From Selenomonas sp. (GTDB lineage: Bacteria > Bacillota > Negativicutes > Selenomonadales > Selenomonadaceae), in assembly GCA_022482925.1 (NCBI GenBank), contig JAKVOG010000004.1, positions 62,001-126,000 of the forward strand: 64,000 nt of DNA, written 5' to 3'. Of this stretch, positions 36,364 to 46,300 are shown piece by piece. The notes beneath the pieces are model-generated. The model saw nothing but the letters and a program-made list of their open reading frames with translations. It ran no database searches and had not been told where the DNA came from. Position 1 is the first letter of the stretch, and each line of letters begins with the position of its first letter. Made by a program: the position numbers and the translations under genes.

Positions 36364-36445
36364 TGTAATTCTCCTCTTGCTCCATAACTTTCTATCCTAT
36401 ATTCTAGCAGAACTGTCAAGCCTTGTATATCCTCTATACAGCAAA

Positions 36446-36471
36446 AGAGCGCTCCCCGAAGGAAGCGCTCT
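36446..36471 (-). terminator. Terminator of the propionate cluster
   Basis: AGAGCGCT/AGCGCTCT stems (36446-36471) with a short loop are followed by TTTTGC on the minus strand, 20 bases past the stop of the biotin carrier gene. Confidence 0.85.
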
Positions 36472-36490
36472 CTATTACCGTTCTTGTGAA

Positions 36491-36874
36491 TCAGCCGATG
36501 ATTACGAGGGACTCACGAGCCTTTACGCTCTGGCCAGCAGCAACGTTGAAGCTCTTGACTACGCCGTCCGTATCAGCAGCGATCTCGTTCTGCATCTTCA
36601 TAGCCTCGAGGATGAGCAGCGTGTCGCCAGCCTTAACAGCCTGACCTTCTTCAGCAACGAGCTTGACAATCTTGCCCGGCATCGGAGCATCGATGGAATG
36701 CTCGCCAGCGCCTGCAGCAACAGCAGCCTTAGCTGGTGCAGCCGGAGCAGCCGGAGCTTTCGGTGCCGGAGCAGCCTTCGGAGCTGCTTTCGGGGCAGCA
36801 GCGACAGCAGCTTTGACTTCTTCTACTTCTACTTCATAAGCCGTGCCATTGACGGTGATGTTGAACTTTTTCAT
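36491..36874 (-). CDS. mmdC: Biotin carboxyl carrier (methylmalonyl-CoA decarboxylase gamma)
   Basis: This 127-residue biotin-carrying subunit takes CO2 from the alpha subunit. A short N-terminal part ([18 protein letters not shown]) is joined by an Ala/Pro/Lys-rich linker to a lipoyl-type domain with the biotinylation motif [12 protein letters not shown] at 36874 is chosen because GGAGGAA lies 7 bases upstream; the TTG further up is inside that site. It is the last gene of the cluster. Similar proteins serve glutaconyl-CoA and oxaloacetate decarboxylases; the neighbouring genes point to methylmalonyl-CoA. Confidence 0.88.
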   Translation of the reverse strand: MKKFNITVNGTAYEVEVEEVKAAVAAAPKAAPKAAPAPKAPAAPAAPAKAAVAAGAGEHSIDAPMPGKIVKLVAEEGQAVKAGDTLLILEAMKMQNEIAADTDGVVKSFNVAAGQSVKARESLVIIG

Positions 36875-36912
36875 TAGAAATTCCTCCAAATATCAATCTA
36901 CTTCGGAATCAA

Positions 36913-37068
36913 TCAAAATGGTTTGGCAAGACCGCCACGAGCGGACATTGCCCAGACATCGCTGCGCTTGATGCGAACAGCAATGACCTGATTGGACGTC
37001 ATCATCTGGACTGCAGCTGAAATAGCAGCTACAACCTCAGGCGATACACCTTTTGCTTCTGTTTTCAT
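36913..37068 (-). CDS. mmdE: 51-residue decarboxylase epsilon-like subunit
   Basis: A short gene with a GGAGG site encodes MKTEAKGVSPEVVAAISAAV followed by RIKRSDVWAMSARGGLAKPF. The second half matches the conserved tail of the small delta/epsilon subunits of Veillonella-type methylmalonyl-CoA decarboxylase (the VKRSxxWAMAGR pattern), where the 55-residue epsilon subunit stabilises the complex. It lies exactly between mmdA and mmdC, 14 bases after mmdA. There is no membrane segment, unlike delta subunits. Confidence 0.75.
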   Translation of the reverse strand: MKTEAKGVSPEVVAAISAAVQMMTSNQVIAVRIKRSDVWAMSARGGLAKPF

Positions 37069-37082
37069 TGTAAAGCCTCCGA

Positions 37083-38612
37083 TTAAAGCGGAATATTGCC
37101 ATGCTTCTTAGCCGGGCCGACTTCGCGTTTGCTGGACAGTGCATTGAGGGCCGTGATGATACGCGGACGCGTCTCTTTCGGCTCAATGACCATATCCACA
37201 TAACCGCGCTCAGCTGCAACATACGGCGTAGCAAAGTTCTCGACGTACTCAGCCGTCTTGGCATCTTTGTCCGGATCCTTGCGGAAAATGATGTTGGCTG
37301 CACCAGCCGGGCCCATGACAGCGATCTCAGAAGACGGCCATGCCATAACCTGATCAGCGCCGAGCTCGCGGCAGCACATCGCGATGTAGGAACCGCCGTA
37401 TGCCTTACGGGTGATAACCGTAACCTTAGGAACCGTAGCCTCACTGTATGCATACAGCATCTTCGCACCATGACGAATGATACCGTTGTGCTCCTGATCG
37501 ACACCTGGCAGGAAGCCCGGTACATCGACGAGATTTACGAGAGGAATATTGAACGCATCGCAGAAGCGGATGAAACGAGCGGATTTATCCGACGCATCAA
37601 CATCCAGGCAGCCTGCCATGACGCTCGGCTGGTTGGCGATGATACCAACGCTGCGGCCGTCGAAACGGGCGAAGCAGCAGATGATGTTCGTAGCGAAGTG
37701 CTCATGTACTTCGTAGAACTCACCATTATCGACGAGGGAACGGATGACGTCCTTCATGTCGTACGGTGCATTCGGATTGTCCGGGATAACCGTGTTCAGG
37801 CTCTCATCCTGACGATCCGGATCATCACCAGTCTCAACGATCGGGGCATCATCCATATTGTTGCTCGGCAGGAAGGAGAGCAGGTAACGGATCTGCTTGA
37901 TGCAGTCGTCCTCGTCCTCAGCTGCGAAATGCGCTACACCGCTGCGGGTATTGTGCGTCATCGCGCCGCCCAGAGCCTCAGCCGTCACTTCCTCAGCCGT
38001 TACCGATTTGATAACTGCCGGGCCGGTGATGAACATCTGGCTGGTGTTCTTGACCATGTAGATGAAGTCCGTGATAGCCGGGCTGTAAACAGCACCGCCA
38101 GCACACGGTCCCATGATGACCGAGATCTGCGGGATTACGCCGGATGCAGCCGTGTTGCGGTAGAAGATTCCACCATAACCGGAAAGTGCATCAACGGCCT
38201 CCTGGATACGAGCTCCGCCGGAATCGTTGATACCGATGCACGGTGCGCCCATCTTCATGGCCAGATCCATGACCTTCCAGATCTTATGTGCATGCTGCTC
38301 GCCCAGCGAACCACCCTCAACGGTGAAGTCCTGTGCGTAAGCATAGACCAGACGGCCGTCAATCGTACCATATCCCGTTACGACACCCTCGCCCGGAAGC
38401 TCTTTCTTCTCCTGGCCGAAATTCGTGCAACGATGCTTCATGAACATATCCAGTTCAACGAACGTTCCCTCGTCAAACAGCTTATTGATGCGCTCACGGG
38501 CAGTCATCTTGCCCTTTGCATGCTGCTTATCGATACGGGTCTGACCGCCACCCTGAACGATATGTTCCTTCTTTGCTTTCATTAAGTCAATTTTCTCTTG
38601 AACAGTAGCCAT
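37083..38612 (-). CDS. mmdA: Methylmalonyl-CoA decarboxylase alpha (carboxyltransferase)
   Basis: This 509-residue carboxyltransferase moves the carboxyl group of (S)-methylmalonyl-CoA to biotin, releasing propionyl-CoA. Marks are IVQGGGQTRIDKQHAKGKMTARERI at the start, the first crotonase-type half with GGSLGEQHAHKIWKVMDLAM and CIGINDSGGARIQEAVDAL, MGPCAGGAVYSPAI, and in the second half NLVDVPGFLPGVDQEHNGIIRHGAKMLYAYSEATVPKVTVI with MGPAGAANIIF. ATG at 38612 follows AGGAGGTATATA. The sequence also resembles the propionyl-CoA carboxylase beta chain; with mutase, epimerase and CoA-transferase upstream, the decarboxylase role fits better. It is intact, unlike the mutase genes. Confidence 0.9.
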   Translation of the reverse strand: MATVQEKIDLMKAKKEHIVQGGGQTRIDKQHAKGKMTARERINKLFDEGTFVELDMFMKHRCTNFGQEKKELPGEGVVTGYGTIDGRLVYAYAQDFTVEGGSLGEQHAHKIWKVMDLAMKMGAPCIGINDSGGARIQEAVDALSGYGGIFYRNTAASGVIPQISVIMGPCAGGAVYSPAITDFIYMVKNTSQMFITGPAVIKSVTAEEVTAEALGGAMTHNTRSGVAHFAAEDEDDCIKQIRYLLSFLPSNNMDDAPIVETGDDPDRQDESLNTVIPDNPNAPYDMKDVIRSLVDNGEFYEVHEHFATNIICCFARFDGRSVGIIANQPSVMAGCLDVDASDKSARFIRFCDAFNIPLVNLVDVPGFLPGVDQEHNGIIRHGAKMLYAYSEATVPKVTVITRKAYGGSYIAMCCRELGADQVMAWPSSEIAVMGPAGAANIIFRKDPDKDAKTAEYVENFATPYVAAERGYVDMVIEPKETRPRIITALNALSSKREVGPAKKHGNIPL

Positions 38613-38752
38613 TATATACCTCCTATAATTAGCTTTGGAGAATCCTGCCTGTGGCAGGGCCCTCATATCCTGCAATATCTATTTTGCACCATTTGTATGA
38701 AAATTGCAAGATAAAAATTATTACCAGGTAATAAAATTTACGTTACTGACAA

Positions 38753-39169
38753 TCAGTCGCGCTGGCAAAGCTCCAGGAGAACACCATGGGAAGCTTTCGG
38801 ATGTACGAAAGCGATCTTTGCGCCGCCGGCACCGATACGTGGTTTCTCGTCGATCAGACGGGCACCTTTTTCCTTGAGATCTGCCAGGGCAGCCTCAAGA
38901 TTATCTACGCGCAGGGCGATATGCTGGATGCCGCCACGGCCGCCGTTCTTCTCGATGAATTTGGCAATCGGGGAAGTCTCATCCGTTGCTGCCAACAGCT
39001 CGATCTCGCTGCCGTTCGGCGTCGGGAAGAAGCCCGTCGTTACTTTCTGCTCAGCAACGGTTTCTTCACCATTGGCCGGCAGACCAAGAACGTCGCCCCA
39101 GAACGAGCCAACCTCTTTGAGGTCAGAAACAGCAATACCGATATGATCTACACCTAAAACTTTAAACAT
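38753..39169 (-). CDS. mce: Methylmalonyl-CoA epimerase
   Basis: This 138-residue glyoxalase-fold enzyme interconverts (R)- and (S)-methylmalonyl-CoA, linking mutase to decarboxylase. Typical parts are VLGVDHIGIAVSDLKEVGSFW (metal His), FFPTPNGSEIELLAATDE, GGIQHIALRVDNLEAALADLKEKGARLIDEKPRIGAGGAKIAFVHPKASHGVLLELCQ, with the second metal His and Glu. It is intact. It stands between meaB and mmdA. Confidence 0.95.
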   Translation of the reverse strand: MFKVLGVDHIGIAVSDLKEVGSFWGDVLGLPANGEETVAEQKVTTGFFPTPNGSEIELLAATDETSPIAKFIEKNGGRGGIQHIALRVDNLEAALADLKEKGARLIDEKPRIGAGGAKIAFVHPKASHGVLLELCQRD

Positions 39170-39198
39170 CTTTATTCCTCCAAACCTTAACGGATCCT

Positions 39199-40138
39199 TT
39201 ATTTCAGCATTTCCTTCACGACCTGCCCTACTACTGTATAGGGGTCGGTCTCATGCTGCTTGATTTTCTCGACATACGTGTCGAGACGGCCGCTATCCAC
39301 GATCTTGTTCTTGATATAGCTGCCGACGTCACTGTTCAGTATGTCAAGCATTTCATCACGGGTACGCTTCGTGCGGCGCTGAGCCAGCTGGCCATTGCCC
39401 TCGATATACGTCCGATGTTTCTCGACAGTTCCCAAAAGTTCCTTGATGCCTTCATTCTGGTTGGCAATGACCTTGGTGATTGGCGGTCGCCAATCGGTCA
39501 TGAAGCTGTCCAGATCCAGCATCATATTGATCTCGCGGACCAGTTTGTCTGCACCATCGATATCCGATTTATTGATGCAGTACAAATCCCCGATCTCCAG
39601 TATACCGGCCTTGATTGCCTGGATATCATCGCCCATACCAGGGATCAGTACAACAACCGTTGTATCTGCCTGCCTTGACGATATCTACCTCAGACTGACC
39701 AACGCCGACGGTCTCAACGATGATGATGTCCTTTCCAAAGGCATCCATTGCTTTGACAGCATCAGCAGTCTTATGTGAAAGACCCCCCAGGCTGCCGCGC
39801 GTGCCCATACTGCGGATAAAGACTCCCTCGTCGAGGGTCAGACCGTTCATGCGGATACGGTCGCCAAGGATGGCACCGCCCGTAAACGGACTGGTTGGAT
39901 CGACAGCTATGATGCCCACTGTCTTGCCCTGTTCCCGGTATTCTCTGGCAATCTTGTCGGTCAGTGTGCTCTTGCCAGCACCTGGCGGACCAGTGATGCC
40001 GAGTACATAAGCATGTCCGGTATGCGGATAGATCTGCCGCATGATCTCGGTTGCTTCATCGTATTCATTCTCAATCGCTGTAATAGCCCGGGAAAGCGCT
40101 AACCGATTGCCTTTTAACAATTCCTCTGCAATATCCAA
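39199..40138 (-). CDS. meaB: MeaB-type G3E GTPase, mutase chaperone (frameshifted)
   Basis: This GTPase protects and reloads B12-dependent methylmalonyl-CoA mutase. P-loop [17 protein letters not shown], switch motifs [19 protein letters not shown] and [21 protein letters not shown], and a base-recognition NKSDIDGAD are all present. A TTG at 40138 with GGTGGTGG upstream is the best start. One inserted base at 39669-39671 (creating CCT on the plus strand, AGG on the coding strand) breaks the frame; without it the text reads [31 protein letters not shown]-rich hairpin separates it from the small mutase subunit. Confidence 0.93.
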
Positions 40139-40182
40139 ATTGCCACCACCTTCCGGTAGTTTATTCAGCGAAAAGTACCAGA

Positions 40183-40218
40183 GGGGGGCAGCCGGGGCAG
40201 GACGTCCCGGCTCCCCCC
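40183..40218 (-). promoter_or_regulatory. GC-rich hairpin between mutase and meaB
   Basis: GGGGGGCAGCCGGG (40183-40196) pairs with CCCGGCTCCCCCC (40206-40218), with one bulge. There is no T run after it. It could stabilise the upstream mRNA 3' end or lower expression of meaB and the genes after it. Confidence 0.45.
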
Positions 40219-40246
40219 TCACGACACTAATCTATGCCTGAATGCC

Positions 40247-40641
40247 TTAGAGCTTTGCATTCTCTTTGATGAATTTCACGACATCGCCAGTCGGCGTACC
40301 CGGCGTGAATACCTCAGCGACACCAGCCTCTTTAAGAGCCGGAATGTCAGCATCAGGAATGACACCGCCGCCGATGATCAGGACATCTTTCATGCCCTGC
40401 TCACGACCAGGTCAACGACTTTCGGGAAGAGATGACCATGGGCACCGGAAAGGATGCTCATAGCAATAACATTGACATCTTCCTGCAGTGCTGCTTCAGC
40501 AATCTGCTCCGGCGTCTGGCGAAGGCCGGTATAGATGACCTCGAAGCCAGCGTCACGCAGGGCACGGGCAACAACCTTAGCACCGCGATCGTGACCATCA
40601 AGGCCCGGTTTTGCAACTAATACTCTGATTTTCTTTTCCAT
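40247..40641 (-). CDS. Methylmalonyl-CoA mutase, cobalamin-binding subunit (frameshifted)
   Basis: This B12-binding chain has about 131 residues. It starts [38 protein letters not shown], which contains the DGHDRG motif whose His ligates cobalt, then [14 protein letters not shown] and [22 protein letters not shown] with [11 protein letters not shown] at 40641 follows GGAGG. One G appears lost near 40408 ([12 protein letters not shown] expected), so the last 48 codons are in another frame up to TAA at 40247. Separate large and small mutase chains are common in archaea and in some Firmicutes; the split here is real because each chain has its own start, stop and ribosome binding site. Confidence 0.9.
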
Positions 40642-40691
40642 TTTGAATTCCTCCAACTAAGCTGTACGTCAATCCAATAGCGACTCATTGA

Positions 40692-42352
40692 TTACAGGCT
40701 GACATGTGCCTCATACTCACCGAATACTTCGCGCATGACGTTGCAGATCTCGCCCAGCGTTGCATAGGTCTTGACTGCGGTCAGGATATACGGCATGAGG
40801 TTTTCATTCTCATCCTGGCAGGCCTTCTTGAGGTCAGCCAATGCAGTCTTGACTGCATCGTTATCACGTTTTGCCTTCATCTCATTGACTTTCGCCTTCT
40901 GGCGGGTGCCGACAGCCTCATCGACTTTCAGCAGGTCTTTTGGAGGTTCTTCATTTTCAAGCTGGAACTTGTTGACACCAACGATCGTGCGGGCACCAGA
41001 CTCGACATCCATCTGCCATTTGTAAGCAGGAATCCTGGATCTCTTTCTGGATATAGCCCTTCTCGATAGCAGCAACAGCACCGCCCAGATCATCGATCTT
41101 CTTGATGTAGTCCCATGCCTCAGCCTCGATCTTGTTGGTCATGGCCTCTACATAGTAGGAACCAGCCAGCGGGTCGATGACATCAGCCAGGCCGCTCTCA
41201 TAAGCAACGATCTGCTGCGTGCGCAGAGCGATCGTAACCGCTTCCTGCGTCGGCAGAGCCAGTGCTTCATCACGGGAGTTCGTATGCAGGGACTGCGTAC
41301 CACCCATGACAGCTGCTGCCGTCTGCAGAGCAACACGGACAATGTTGTTGTTCGGCTGCTGAGCCGTCAGCATGGAGCCAGCGGTCTGCGTATGGAAGCG
41401 GAGCATCATGGATTTCGGCTTCTCCGCATGGAAGCGCTCCTTTCATGACTTTCGCCCAGATGCGGCGGGAAGCACGGAACTTCGCAACTTCTTCCAGTAC
41501 ATTGTTGTGTGCATTCCAGAAGAAGGACAGACGGCCAGCGAAATCATCGATCTTCAGGCCAGCCTTGATGGCAGCCTTCGCAATAAGCGATACCATCAGC
41601 AATCGTGAAGGCGATTTCCTGCGAAGCCGTCGAACCTGCCTCACGGATATGATAACCAGAGATGGAGATCGTATTCCATTTCGGTACATTCTGGGAGCAG
41701 AACTCGAAGATGTTCGTGATCAGACGCATGGACGGACGCGGCGGGAAGATGTACGTGCCGCGGGCAGCATACTCTTTGAGGATATCGTTCTGGATCGTAC
41801 CACGAGCTGGTCTGCAGCTACGCCCTGCTTCTCAGCAACAGCGATATACATAGCCAGCAGGACGGATGCCGGAGCATTGATCGTCATGGACGTGGAAACC
41901 TTTGCCCAGGTCGATCTTGTCGAACAGGACTTCCATATCAGCCAGCGAGTCGATAGCAACACCGACTTTACCGACCTCACCCTCGGAAATCGCATCCGTG
42001 GAATCATAACCGATCTGTGTCGGCAGGTCGAATGCACAGGACAGGCCCCGTTGCACCATTCTCGATCAGCATGCGATAACGCTTGTTGGATTCCTCAGCC
42101 GTGGAGAAACCTGCGTACATACGCATCGTCCAGAAACGTCCACGATACATCGTCGGCTGTACGCCGCGCGTGTACGGGTATACGCCTGGGAAGCTGATCT
42201 CGTCCGCATAATCCGTGCCTTTGATGTCCAGCGGCGTGTACAGACGCTGTTCCTGGCAGATGATCACGCTCCGGGAAACGGGCTACGGCTTTCGCTACGC
42301 TGGCTTCGTATTTTGCAAGCTCAGCCTGGATTTTCTCATGTTCAGTGCTCAT
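40692..42352 (-). CDS. Methylmalonyl-CoA mutase, catalytic large subunit (many frameshifts)
   Basis: The large chain (about 550 residues) isomerises succinyl-CoA and methylmalonyl-CoA with adenosylcobalamin. Readable parts in order are [141 protein letters not shown] and [23 protein letters not shown]. They lie in all three frames. Insertions at 41028-41030, 41439-41441, 41575-41577 and 41899-41901 each create AGG or CCT, and more indels lie near 41805, 42045 and 42270. This is the most damaged gene in the window, yet its codons are otherwise conserved, so errors in the sequence are the likely cause. Confidence 0.9.
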
Positions 42353-42411
42353 TTGGAAATTCCCCCTGATTCATTCAGTCAATCTATATCTATAAATGAT
42401 CTAAGCTTTAG

Positions 42412-43918
42412 TTAGTCTTTCTTCATGCTGCCCGTCTCAACGAAGCGCTCGTGGAAGGAGAGTGCCTCTTTGAGGATATGCGGCGTATTCGCATGTTTGG
42501 TTGCCTCAGTCGCGCGCTGGAAATAATCCAGCAGGACCGGACGATAATCCGGATGCGCGCAGTTGTTGATGATTTCCAGTGCACGCTCACGCGGTGCCTT
42601 GCCCCGCAGATCCGCGATGCCCTGTTCGGTGATGATGATATCCACATCATGCTCCGTGTGATCGATATGCGAGCACATCGGAACAACCGACGAGATCTTG
42701 CCATCTTTGGCAATAGACGGCGTGTAGAAGATGGTCAGATAAGCGTTGCGGGCAAAGTCACCGCTGCCGCCGATACCGTTCATCATCTTCGTGCCCGTGA
42801 TGTGCGTGGAGTTGACATTACCGTAGATATCGACTTCGATGGCCGTGTTCATGGCGATGACACCCAGACGATGCACAACTTCCGGACTGTTGGAGATCTC
42901 TTCCGGACGCAGCAGCAGGTATTTCTTATACTTGGCAACGTCCTTATAGAAGCGGGCCATGCCCTCCGGTGACGGGCTGAATGCCGTACCGGATGCAAAG
43001 TTCAGCTTACCGGCATCGATCAGATCGAGCATGCCGTCCTGAATGACCTCCGTGTAAACCTGCAGGTCCTTCAGGTCGGAATCGACGAATCCGGCGATAA
43101 CAGCGTTAGCTACATTGCCTACGCCCGACTGCAGTGGCAGCAGGTTCTTCGGCATGCGGCCAGCAGCGATCTCCTTGTTCAGGAACTCCAGCGTGAGCTG
43201 GCTCATCTTCTTGGAACCCTCATCAATGGCCCTGAGTGGACGCGTATGGTCCGGGATATCGCAAGGAACGATGTACTTGATCTTCTCTGGCGTGCAGGGA
43301 ATGTAGCTCGTACCGACACGGTCGCTGGATTTCACGATTGGAATCGGCAGACGGTTCGGCGGATCCATCGGGATATACACATCGTGCATACCTTCAAGCT
43401 CGAGTGGCTGGGAGGTATTGACCTCGACGATGACCACATCAGCGCTCTGTACATAGGAAGCAGCATTGCCCAGCGACGTCGTCGGGATGATGTTGCCTTC
43501 CTCCGTAATTGCGCAGGCCTCGACCACTGCTACATCGACCTTGCCCAGATAGCCGCAACGGCTGAGCTGTGCGGATTCTGAAAGATGCAGATCGAGATAG
43601 TTGACGGAACCGTCATTGATCTCATTGCGCAGTGTCCTTATCTGTCTGATACGGCAGACGTTTGCCAATACCATGTACCTGTGCCAGGGCATCATCCAGC
43701 TCCGGACCAGTAGAAGCACCCGTCCAGAGATTAATCGTGAACGGTTCTTTCTTCATGCGCTCAGCCAGTGCAAGAGGAACTGCTTTTGGATATGCAGATG
43801 CCGTAAAGCCACTAGTTGCTACATTCATCCCCGGCTTGAAGTAAGCTGCTGCTTCTTCTGCCGTCACAATTTTCGCCTGCAGAGCTTTACTGCGCACGCG
43901 ATCGAGAATATCAATCAT
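42412..43918 (-). CDS. Succinate/acyl-CoA transferase (frameshifted)
   Basis: This is a class I CoA-transferase of the acetyl-CoA hydrolase/transferase family, most likely propionyl-CoA:succinate CoA-transferase, which closes the cycle. The N-terminus shows VTAEEAAAYFKPGMNVATSGFTASAYPKAVPLALAERMKKE. Later parts are GNIIPTTSLGNAASYVQSADVVIVEVN, LPLQSGVGNVANAVIAGF, the catalytic-Glu region LQVYTEVIQDGMLDL, MNGIGGSGDFARNAYL and VDIIITEQGIADLRGKAPRERAL. About 500 residues. One insertion at 43636-43638 (CCT on the plus strand) breaks the frame near YQTDKTLRNEIN. It is the first gene of the propionate cluster; the preceding 290 bp holds only AT-rich sequence and the rex terminator. Confidence 0.9.
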
Positions 43919-44130
43919 GGAAAATCCTCCCTCATCAGTGCCGACCCATCTTCGGTTCCGACATCAGATCTTAACGTCTTTGGCCATAATCGCACTTTGA
44001 AGCCTTTCGTATGATTCCATAGTGACCGTGAAAGTATAACATGAAGTTATCGTCATTATGAATTATAACCATAGTTTATCGTACCACTATGTGCTAATTA
44101 TGCCCCATGCACTAGAATAGCACGAAAAGA

Positions 44131-44161
44131 AAACGCCGTCAAGAATGACTTGACGGCGTTT
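44131..44161 (-). terminator. Terminator after rex
   Basis: AAACGCCGTCAA (44131-44142) and TTGACGGCGTTT (44150-44161) form a 12-bp stem followed by TTTCTTTTC on the minus strand. In 43919-44130 I see only AT-rich sequence with a loose inverted repeat (CATAGT/ACTATG near 44072-44095) and no convincing Rex operator. Confidence 0.8.
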
Positions 44162-44212
44162 CCACTGAATTCGTTAAGAACTTCACGAAGCTGATGCTGC
44201 AAAAAGTTTTCC

Positions 44213-44842
44213 TTATTTTCTTGTAATATGATAGGACAAACTACTAAGACCAATTGATAAATCTTCGTTGACGATGTGCATGGAATCCGGAACCTCCATC
44301 TTGATTGGGGCGAAATTCCAGATGCCTTTTACGCCGGAAGCCACCAGTTTATCGGCCACGCCCTGGGCAAATGCAGCCGGCACCGCGATGATGCCGATCT
44401 GGATGTTGCGCTCCTGCACGATTTCCTTCATCCGGCGGCTGTCCTCAACCTTAACATGATTCACGGTCGTACCGATGACATTCGGATCCTGATCGAAAAG
44501 CGCCACCAGATTGAATCCGAGGGTTACGAAATTCTGGTAATTCGCCAGTGCCGCCCCCAGATGGCCAATGCCAACCACAGCGATATTCCAATGATTGTTG
44601 AGTCCCAGGATTTCGCCTACGTTCCGTTTCAGTTCATTGACATAGTAGCCAACGCCTTTTTTCCCAAACTGGCCGAAAGATGCCAGATCCTTACGGATCT
44701 GCTCCGGGGTGATTCCCAAGCGTCGTCCCAGTTCATCCGACGAGATGATGTCGATACCTTCATCCTGTGCCAGACGCAGCGTGCGGAAGTACAGTGGCAG
44801 ACGATCGATTGTCGCCTTTGAAATACTAACCTGACCTTTCAT
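44213..44842 (-). CDS. rex: Redox-sensing transcriptional repressor Rex
   Basis: Rex (209 residues) senses the NADH/NAD+ ratio and represses fermentation genes. The N-terminal winged helix contains LPLYFRTLRLAQDEGIDIISSDELGRRLGITPEQIRKDLASFGQFGKKGVGYYV. The Rossmann domain contains VVGIGHLGAALANY and the C-terminal swapped helix ends SSLSYHITRK. It overlaps the O-antigen ligase gene by 4 bases, so it is made from the valS-folC transcript or an internal promoter. Its position next to the propionate cluster makes that cluster a plausible target. Confidence 0.96.
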   Translation of the reverse strand: MKGQVSISKATIDRLPLYFRTLRLAQDEGIDIISSDELGRRLGITPEQIRKDLASFGQFGKKGVGYYVNELKRNVGEILGLNNHWNIAVVGIGHLGAALANYQNFVTLGFNLVALFDQDPNVIGTTVNHVKVEDSRRMKEIVQERNIQIGIIAVPAAFAQGVADKLVASGVKGIWNFAPIKMEVPDSMHIVNEDLSIGLSSLSYHITRK

Positions 44843-46295
44843 TCGGTCGCCTCCCTTGATTCTGCTTCACCTTCACGATCATGCTTATTCATCCCGGCCA
44901 ACGCAGCAGCCAGTGCTGCCATCATCCACAGGAACATCGACGACGGGATATTGAATAGCAGATCATCCGTGAAACCATTAAGTGCTACGGAGAGTATTGC
45001 CAGGCCAATGCCCAGCGCCATCCCTCCCAGCAGCCGGTAATCTTCCCAGCTCTGAAAGTCTTTCCAGATGGGAACAGCCGGCTTCACTGCTGCTGTTTCC
45101 ACGCTGTCCTGGACTTTCTGCAGTTCGGCATCAGCCGCATGCTCTTTCTCCAGATCGAACGGACTCGGCTCCCGGGGAGCTGGTACTGGCGGCAGGAATT
45201 TCTGCCGCAGCGCCGTGACCATACTGCCAAAGAAAAACCACAGGAACGACAGTGCACCAGCAATGCCGATTTCCGCCGCATAGTTCAGGTACAGATTATG
45301 GGCATGAACGATACGGATATCAGCTCCCTGCAGATAGAAATCATACTCCGGATAGACCATCCAGTAGATCCCCAGCCTATGCCAAGGAACGGATGGTCCT
45401 GTATCATGGCAATCGTGCTCTCCCAGAATGCCAGCCGCATCTCGGACGAGGTATCCACTTTGGTGAATACCGAAGTCAGGCGCTCATACAGCACTGGATC
45501 AGCCAGCAGCAAAGCCCCGCCGATGACCACGCAGGCCAGCAGGACCCGCCAGTCTTTCAGCATACCATAGAGGATGAAGATAGCCGCAATAACCAGCAGG
45601 GCACCGCGGGCATACGTCATCGTCAGGCAGGCTGTCATCACCAGCAGGAACACCCCCAGCACGATACGTTTCTGACGGCTGTCTGCTTTGACAAACAAGC
45701 CAAAGGCCAGACAGATGATCACATCCAGATACCCGGCCAGGATATTCGGATTCTCCCAGGTAGAGAACACGCGCTTCCGCAATTCCGGGAACGCTTCGCC
45801 ATCCACCCACTTCATAGCGCTGATATCAATTCCGAACAGGAACTGATAGAAGCCATAGATCGCGACCAGCACAGCCGCAGCCCCGATAGCCATCAGCACT
45901 TGCCGGCACTGCTTCACCGTCCGCACATTCTGTCCAATCAGCAGATACGTCAGGATATAGACACCGACCAGATTGTACCAGTTGTAGAAACTGAATCCCC
46001 GGTCCGGTGAGACCAGTACCGATGCCCCGCTGATCAGGACGAACAAGGCAGCCGGCACATCGAACGGCAGATGACGGAACCGGAAAGTCCGGTCCGTCCG
46101 AAAGTGCAGTACCGTCAGTACGATACCGGCCAACAGCGCGATAGTTGCCCCTGCCGGCCATAGAGCCAGCAGGAATACCTCAGCCAGCAGCGCATACCAT
46201 GACCATTGCTCAAACCGCTTCTTCCATTTCTTTTGTGACGCCTCACGGCGGCGACGATGAAACTCCTGCATCTCTGCAGACTCTGAGGAACTCAT
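44839..46295 (-). CDS. O-antigen ligase (WaaL/RfaL) family protein (frameshifted)
   Basis: This polytopic membrane protein of about 485 residues has a basic N-terminal tail (EFHRRRREASQKKWKKR), about 10-12 hydrophobic helices, and the Wzy_C-type periplasmic loop with FSTWENPNILAGYLDVII, TYARGALLV, EMRLAFWESTIAMIQDHPFLGIGWG and ADIRIVHAHNLYLNYAAEIGIAGALSFLW, where the AHN-LYL box is typical. Such enzymes join O-antigen or other glycans to lipid A core or proteins. One G looks lost from a G run near 45376; the expected join is GIGWG-YWMVYPEYDFY. ATG at 46295 follows GGGGTGAG, and the gene starts 6 bases past the folC stop. Confidence 0.85.
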
Positions 46296-46300
46296 TCTGC

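Noticed and set aside
38641..38672. Hairpin-like sequence upstream of mmdA (CCTGCC ... GGCAGG) as a riboswitch
   Set aside because: It is a short imperfect palindrome only, with no known riboswitch core, and it lies within an operon gap of 140 bp.
43919..44130. Rex operator upstream of the CoA-transferase gene
   Set aside because: The AT-rich stretch has a loose CATAGT/ACTATG repeat but no good match to the TTGTGA-type Rex palindrome, so regulation by Rex is left as a guess from gene order.
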